The notes beneath the pieces are model-generated. The model was not told the origin of the DNA, did not search any database, and saw only the letters and a list, made by a program, of their open reading frames with translations. 64,000 bases of DNA from Solen grandis (Eukaryota > Mollusca > Bivalvia > Adapedonta > Solenidae), in NCBI GenBank assembly GCA_021229015.1, contig CM037783.1, forward strand, positions 28,900,605 to 28,964,604, in the 5' to 3' direction. Position 1 is the first letter of the stretch, and every line of letters begins with the position of its first letter. Below, one piece after another: positions 60,801-64,000 of this stretch. The position numbers were made by a program, and so were the translations under genes.

Positions 60801-62116
60801 ATCAGGGATGTATGGACACCAAATCACGCGGTGGAACTCGCTCACAAGGGTACCTGGCGACCGCTGTACATGAAGTATCATACTGGAGCTGCAGACTGGT
60901 TAAAGGCACAACTTTTCCAATTTTTTTTATCCTATATCAGCCTATTAATTTTATTGCTTTCTGTGAATATTTTTGGCCCAATCACAACAGTTGAAAAGAA
61001 AACCAATTCTGTCTCAATATATGTTCTGTAAATATGGACAGATGTCACTGACTCGTACTTCATTTTTATACTGAACATTATATATAACAGACACAGCGAA
61101 ATTTAACTTTGGTCTACCATGGTATTATAGATATTTATGTTCAATCTTGCTTATCTTTTATTTCTAGAATCAATCGGAGCAGAGATGAAGAATATAATAA
61201 AAATATTAATTATAACAAGATACATGTCAAATGAAGCGAAACCAGGTTTTCAACAGTCGCCCAAGGCAACCAGACTACTGCCCTTCGTTGAAAACCTGGT
61301 TAATAAGCTACAGACAGCTTTCTGATTCAATTTTTTTTTTTTTTTGAAAAATTGCAAAAAGTGTTCAGTATCATCAGAACAAATTCAATAAAACTCATTG
61401 AATATCTCGGTTACACTGCCATAACTCAACACTATCAAAGAATGTTGATCTTTTTCTCAAATAAACACAATGGAGAAAGATATGTGCATGATTCCTATAT
61501 AACAGGATAGCAGGGGTATAATAACTATGGAAGAGTCTAAAAGAATGTGAAAAGGATACGAGATTTTTCTATCCTCCTCTTGTCGTATTTCATACACACA
61601 CAGGTTTCCAATTTCATCTACCACTGACAGCAGAGTGTCATCCGTGTGGGCAAATGCAAGGTCTATCACTCGACCAACAAAATCCTTCAACAGGTGGCGC
61701 TCAGCTGTCTTCCTATTGGTTACTCTGACCACACCCCCACTTTTTCCTGCAACATAGCCAATGATTTGTTTCCATGCATCCAACATATATTCAAATATAT
61801 CTTTAAAGCACAGTGCTATACAAACTAGATGGGTGTCCCTCAGAATACCTGCGTTTCATTCCAGCAGTTTTCAGTGAAAGGGTGATCACAGAATGATATA
61901 CTATGGTATAATGATGTGTCTATGTGAAAAAGGGTTATTTCTAAACTTAAATTAAATCATCAAGTTATCAAAACAAGTCAGAGCACACTAAGTAATGATC
62001 TGAACCTCACCTTTGAGGACATATGCAACAAACACATTAGATCTGTGGACTGCCACGAGGTTACCGATATATCGCCGGTGTTCCCAGTCATAGTTTACAA
62101 CTGGTGTGATCTTCAC
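40096..62116 (-). CDS. EDC4: EDC4/Ge-1, enhancer of mRNA-decapping protein 4, 26 exons, N-terminus missing
   Basis: EDC4 is the P-body scaffold that couples DCP1 and DCP2 during removal of the mRNA cap. Twenty-six GT-AG exons join in phase, giving 1284 residues and a TGA at 40096-40098; human EDC4 has about 1400. Exons: 62011-62116, 61560-61746, 60720-60888, 60234-60338, 59634-59743, 59034-59117, 58639-58734, 55603-55711, 55155-55332, 54396-54495, 53639-53875, 52940-53303, 52220-52402, 49327-49424, 48746-48907, 48396-48458, 47840-47918, 46963-47067, 46506-46650, 45910-46053, 45404-45519, 45107-45272, 43716-43902, 42590-42806, 41226-41389, 40096-40276. Family hallmarks include YDWEHRRYIGNLVAVHRS, FSPDGTALATASTDG, QAAYREAFQNMVIPSFE and CPLLQPVLLSLIQQLSADL. 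The start codon and first exon or exons are absent. Confidence 0.95.
41099..41182 (-). repeat. Truncated SINE (family 1)
   Basis: Only the 3' domain and tail ('gacttgacttgact' to 'gtccagctaattaca') are present, in the EDC4 intron directly next to exon 41226-41389. 'catgtaacaagttgac' occurs on both sides, near 41090 and 41180, as a likely target-site duplication. Confidence 0.7.
41515..41600 (-). repeat. Truncated diverged SINE (family 1)
   Basis: 'ggtatttcagtcatatagtg' and 'gacaggtggatgaagacccc' correspond to the family-1 3' domain. No tRNA-like head. Confidence 0.6.
41648..42500 (+). mobile_element. Hairpin-ended element with 166-bp tandem core (family A-like) in EDC4 intron
   Basis: Begins 'acaagagggccatgatggcc' and 'gctcacctg', identical in type to 25728. 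The core unit is different and is marked by ggatccaaataatttgaac at 41808, 41974 and 42139 (periods 166 and 165). It ends with a GACGGACGACGG tract (42400-42450) and the hairpin 'agctcaccttgagcc'/'ggctcaggtgagct' with loop tct (42466-42497). Confidence 0.8.
43285..43562 (-). repeat. tRNA-derived SINE-like repeat (family 3), minus orientation
   Basis: Read on the minus strand, the head 'ctcagtggccgaatgattag' and 'ggttacgatccttgg' resemble tRNA A and B boxes. The body runs toward 'aaccaaacaaacaaaca', which looks like a simple-repeat tail. It lies in an EDC4 intron. Confidence 0.5.
43716..48458 (-). CDS. EDC4: EDC4 coiled-coil exons
   Basis: Eight exons encode Gln/Glu-rich helices (TMERQQQQQLDQLRRDIND; EEQRQERVCSAVSHNI; KDQIHQEMAQKLTATDALLK; QAAYREAFQNMVIPSFERAT; TQQLESHLHSVRQKQLEARD). 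This is the self-association region that drives oligomerisation of Ge-1 into P-bodies. Spacing and order match vertebrate EDC4. Confidence 0.9.
44112..44787 (+). mobile_element. Family A element, shortened core, in EDC4 intron
   Basis: 'acaagaaggccaagatggcc' and 'cgctcaactgag' at the left, one core-like unit with 'accactagataatgctacac', then 'gacacacgcacgcatgcacg' and the terminal 'gtgctcaggtgagct'. A diverged copy of the 25728-26795 element. Confidence 0.7.
44788..45085 (+). mobile_element. Family A element, minimal copy, in EDC4 intron
   Basis: 'acaagacagccatgatggtc' and 'tcactcacctgaa' at the left, followed by the ggcggccatcttgtttggcg and 'ggaggagatgtcatttaaag' blocks that precede the microsatellite in longer copies. 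Immediately abuts the copy ending at 44787. No tandem core and no intact 3' hairpin. Confidence 0.6.
48205..48410. repeat. 36-bp tandem repeat duplicating an EDC4 splice donor
   Basis: Units of about 36 bp of the type ctacctctgctgtacagata plus tttagtgtactgggac, two nearly identical and two or three diverged, abut exon 48396-48458. On the minus strand every intact unit contains AGAGGTAGGTCC, the same sequence as the real donor of that exon. Confidence 0.85.
48746..54495 (-). CDS. EDC4: EDC4 central low-complexity linker exons
   Basis: Six exons (54396-54495, 53639-53875, 52940-53303, 52220-52402, 49327-49424, 48746-48907) encode the disordered Ser/Pro/Thr-rich linker, including ILMTPDAFTSSPR, which matches the KLMTPDAFMTPS region of vertebrate EDC4. 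Exon 48746-48907 is nearly pure Asp/Glu (54 codons, mostly GAT/GAG/GAA). I recall acidic residues in the vertebrate linker but not such a continuous block. Confidence 0.9.
49480..52083. repeat. 2.6-kb satellite array of 36-40 bp units in EDC4 intron
   Basis: A head-to-tail array of about 67 units of the type 'ttactatacagagatataga' plus 'ataaatttaagttaatatag'. Units differ mainly by presence or absence of AC (ctatacagag or ctatagag), by T/C (ctacagag), and by one A (aataaattt, aataattt or aattaattt). It fills almost all of the intron between exons 49327-49424 and 52220-52402. A/T content is above 80 percent by eye. Confidence 0.95.
53940..54196 (-). repeat. SINE family 1, full length, minus orientation, in EDC4 intron
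   Basis: Runs from the 'gacttgacttgactattt' tail to the head 'tctcggccacggaggccccc', with the B-box complement 'gggatttgaaccc'. Flanked by 'aagatttatgaatg' on the left and 'aagatttatgaatgtt' on the right, an exact 14-bp target-site duplication, so it is a fairly young insertion. Confidence 0.9.
54885..55000 (-). repeat. SINE family 1, 5'-truncated, in EDC4 intron
   Basis: Tail and 3' domain only ('gacttgacttgactatttga' to 'cggaggcatctgggtagaa'). Flanks 'actaagatcaga' and 'attaagatccga' suggest a diverged target-site duplication. Confidence 0.8.
55155..62116 (-). CDS. EDC4: EDC4 exons 1-9 visible: WD40 propeller
   Basis: The nine upstream exons encode the WD-repeat N-terminal domain. Recognisable blades contain DLAFAHTDDTLLSVVDEIGN, FHRVIWCPYIPDD, AEIWSVDMV, SPDGTALATASTDGEVKFFQ, CLHQWKPHGGKPMSCLFFLD, FWKFAVTGANNNQEIKIWS and ARYLVLSDIKRSVLYVLQ. 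In the family this domain contributes to decapping-complex assembly and P-body localisation. Residues corresponding to the first 100-130 aa of vertebrate EDC4 are not found between 62117 and the N gap. Confidence 0.9.
55793..57971. mobile_element. hAT-like element without transposase in EDC4 intron
   Basis: The termini are inverted: 'cagtgctccagctaggcc' at 55793 and 'ctggctggggcactg' ending at 57971. 'gggcagg/ctgccc' motifs occur just inside both ends, and a G/C-rich block of gggggagatccccc type sits near the right end. CAGTG-type ends fit the hAT superfamily. I cannot show a clean 8-bp target duplication (attacc-like sequence occurs on both sides but is offset). The roughly 2.1-kb interior has no usable transposase frame. 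Confidence 0.5.
61240..61301. repeat. Perfect 15-bp inverted repeat in EDC4 intron
   Basis: 'aaccaggttttcaac' (61240-61254) and its exact complement 'gttgaaaacctggtt' (61287-61301), with a 32-nt spacer. No further extension is visible. Confidence 0.8.
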
Positions 62117-62396
62117 CTGTAACAATTTGCAGATATTTGTCAAGAACACAAACATTCTAGTGATAGTAGGAACAGTTTTAGAGAAAAAAAAAAGAGTCAA
62201 ATAATCTGCTCATGAATAACATCTGTCATCTAGAGTTTTATGAAATCAAAAAGAATGCTAAATCTTTTATTTCTCTATTTTGTTGTTGTTGTTGTGAATA
62301 ATTTTAAGTTGAAAAGTAAATGCAGAGTACATCATGTATATTACAAATGCTTAACTTTCCAATATTGCACTAGTAGTTTCTTTGAACAAGAGTTTG
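62117..62396. other. Contig end upstream of the first visible EDC4 exon
   Basis: No EDC4-like first exon, promoter or other gene could be recognised here; it is probably intron up to the gap. Confidence 0.5.
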
Positions 62397-62496
62397 NNNN
62401 NNNNNNNNNNNNNNNNNNNNNNNNNNNNNNNNNNNNNNNNNNNNNNNNNNNNNNNNNNNNNNNNNNNNNNNNNNNNNNNNNNNNNNNNNNNNNNNN
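62397..62496. other. Assembly gap of exactly 100 N
   Basis: A placeholder-sized gap. The 5' end of EDC4 (minus strand) and the 5' part of the macroglobulin-family gene (plus strand) both disappear at or near it, so a substantial amount of sequence must be missing. Confidence 0.95.
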
Positions 62497-62588
62497 CTAC
62501 AAAGTGGGTCTAAGTCAACATGTTTGAGCATTGGTTTGTCCATGGTTGACCATGTCCTGTGTGTTTTATGTGGCTCTGTGTTTTTCAG

Positions 62589-63835
62589 GTTTTAATCACA
62601 ATGAAGGATGGGGGAGACTTGTTCAAGTTTGTCTGGGTGGATGAGATGGGTATCACCAGTGCCTACGCTCCCCTCACCAAGTCTGGTGACCATCAAACAC
62701 TCGTCTTTGTATGTCCTTCCCTTCCATTCCTTTGAATATACTGTAAATTATAGCTTTTAAAAAAAAACAAACTTTTAAATCATATACATATTATTGAACA
62801 AAATAAGGATTAGCAGTTCAAATAACATTTAAAATCAGTCATATTGTCAGATGTATGAATTACACAATTCACATTTATTAGCCAAAATGAAAGAATTTAG
62901 GACATCAGTGACATATGAAGTGGATAGAATGGAGGTTTTCAATCAAAGGTCATCTAAAGATGGCAAGATTAAGATCATCCTGTCCAATGACTTGTGAAGA
63001 GGATAGAATAAAGATCATTCAGTCAGTACATATATAAGTAATTGATATCGTCCTGATCAGCCAATCAGCTAACCGCCTTATTATTTCCCCCTGCAGTTGG
63101 AGCCTGGTGAAGCAAAGGACATCTTTATGCCTATTGTGTCCACTCTGGTCCAGGGAGAACTGACCTTCACAGTGACCGCCCAGTGTTTTATGGAGAGGGA
63201 TCAGGTCACCAGAACTGTCCGCATCATGGTATGTGTGCTGCCCAGTGACCCTGTCCCCAGAAGTCTTCTTATTTAATATGTCTTATTTCATTCATCTTGT
63301 AAAGCCCTCAAGTCCAAGTTAATCCATTGAGATTAGAACTTTGACTGTTGAGTGTATGGGACATTAGGTTATTGATCACACATTGAATTTGATGTTGAAA
63401 GGATGTCAGTCTGCAATCTATAGATGTGCAATCTATACATGAAGTGGGTCCTTATATTGTTTTGTTATTAAATTGACTTGAGTGATTAGATATTTTTTGC
63501 CTTGCCTTTAATCATTCACTCTTTCTGCAAACTCTAAACATAAATCAGAATAAAAGCTGAGCATATGCAGTAAGTCCTCCTACAGTTGGTCTTAATATAG
63601 CACTGTAGACTTTTTATTCTCAATGCTATCAAATCTGATGTTAATGTTGCACCATACTTCCAGCCGGATGGTGTGTTGAACTACTACCATACTCCATTTC
63701 TGATCGACATGATCAAGTACGGTTCAGACACCATTCCTGACCTCCAGATCAATATTCCTGACCAGTTTGTGGTGCCTGAGGTGAGAGAACATCTCTATGT
63801 CCCCGGATCTGGCGTGGCTCAGATCAGTCTCTTTG
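62589..63835 (+). CDS. Alpha-2-macroglobulin/TEP-family protein, internal exons, partial
   Basis: Three plus-strand exons with GT-AG borders in one continuous frame: 62589-62708 (40 codons), 63097-63228 (44 codons) and 63664-63835 (57 codons plus one base). They read through VQGELTFTVTAQCFMERDQV, TRTVRIMPDGVLNYY and then PDLQINIPDQFVVPEVREHL before VPGSGVAQISLFG. This order (a beta-domain ending in R-x-x-x-V-x-P-x-G, then a 'IP..VVP.......V.G..ISLFGD'-type strand) is the region just before the thioester domain of alpha-2-macroglobulin, C3, CD109 and CPAMD8 proteins. Such proteins are secreted or membrane-anchored protease traps or opsonins. The thioester motif would lie beyond the window, so the subfamily cannot be fixed. 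Confidence 0.7.
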
Positions 63836-64000
63836 GTAAGTAGATCATTTTCCCCACCATATGTTTGATTTATACTTTGCTTTCTCATGAGTTCAACACA
63901 AATTTTGTATTTATTTCATGATTGTGAATATTGTTGCAGTTATAGTTTGAACCAAGAAAATTTCAATAATGTTTTGTCAAGACTACTACTGGAGACTACT

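Overview
The window is nuclear DNA of a bivalve mollusc, inferred from its content rather than from a database hit. Intron-rich animal genes are embedded in tRNA-derived SINEs, piggyBac-like and hAT-like short elements, and several hairpin-ended elements with a (GACGGAC)n tract and tandem cores of about 165 bp. That last architecture matches what I remember of bivalve 'pearl' and tandem-repeat-carrying elements.

Layout. 1-5400 (+) is the 3' part of a very large C2H2 zinc-finger gene with 22 fingers. It continues in the -1 frame to 5915 with two more fingers, and the frame change lies exactly on an A AAA AAT heptamer. 5916-12296 is its AT-rich 3' flank. A 100-N gap follows (12297-12396). 12397-18396 (-) holds five exons of a monocarboxylate-transporter-like (SLC16) gene whose 3' end is lost in the gap. 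18.66-33.0 kb is a nest of mobile DNA: a dead mariner transposase split by a roughly 4.8-kb foldback-like element, a second element with dense CGAT motifs, and an inverted second copy of the foldback element about 5 kb further on. 33-40 kb is gene-poor and contains a LINE endonuclease fragment inside a tandem-core element.

40096-62116 (-) is an almost complete gene for EDC4/Ge-1, the mRNA-decapping scaffold. I could place 26 consecutive exons in phase, giving 1284 visible residues; only the N-terminus (about 100-130 aa by comparison with the family) is missing, near the second 100-N gap (62397-62496). Its introns hold a 2.6-kb satellite of 36-40 bp units, an array of duplicated splice donors and many SINEs. 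62589-63835 (+) shows three exons of an alpha-2-macroglobulin/TEP-family gene that runs out of the window.

The genes do not form one pathway: a DNA-binding protein, a membrane carrier, a P-body scaffold and an extracellular defence-type protein. Both gaps are exactly 100 N, the usual code for unknown size, so adjacency across them is a scaffolding statement only. The observations most worth following are the frameshift heptamer, the inverted foldback pair with its empty SINE site, the CGAT element, the perfect 34-bp hairpin, and the shared ~166-bp core period in otherwise different elements.
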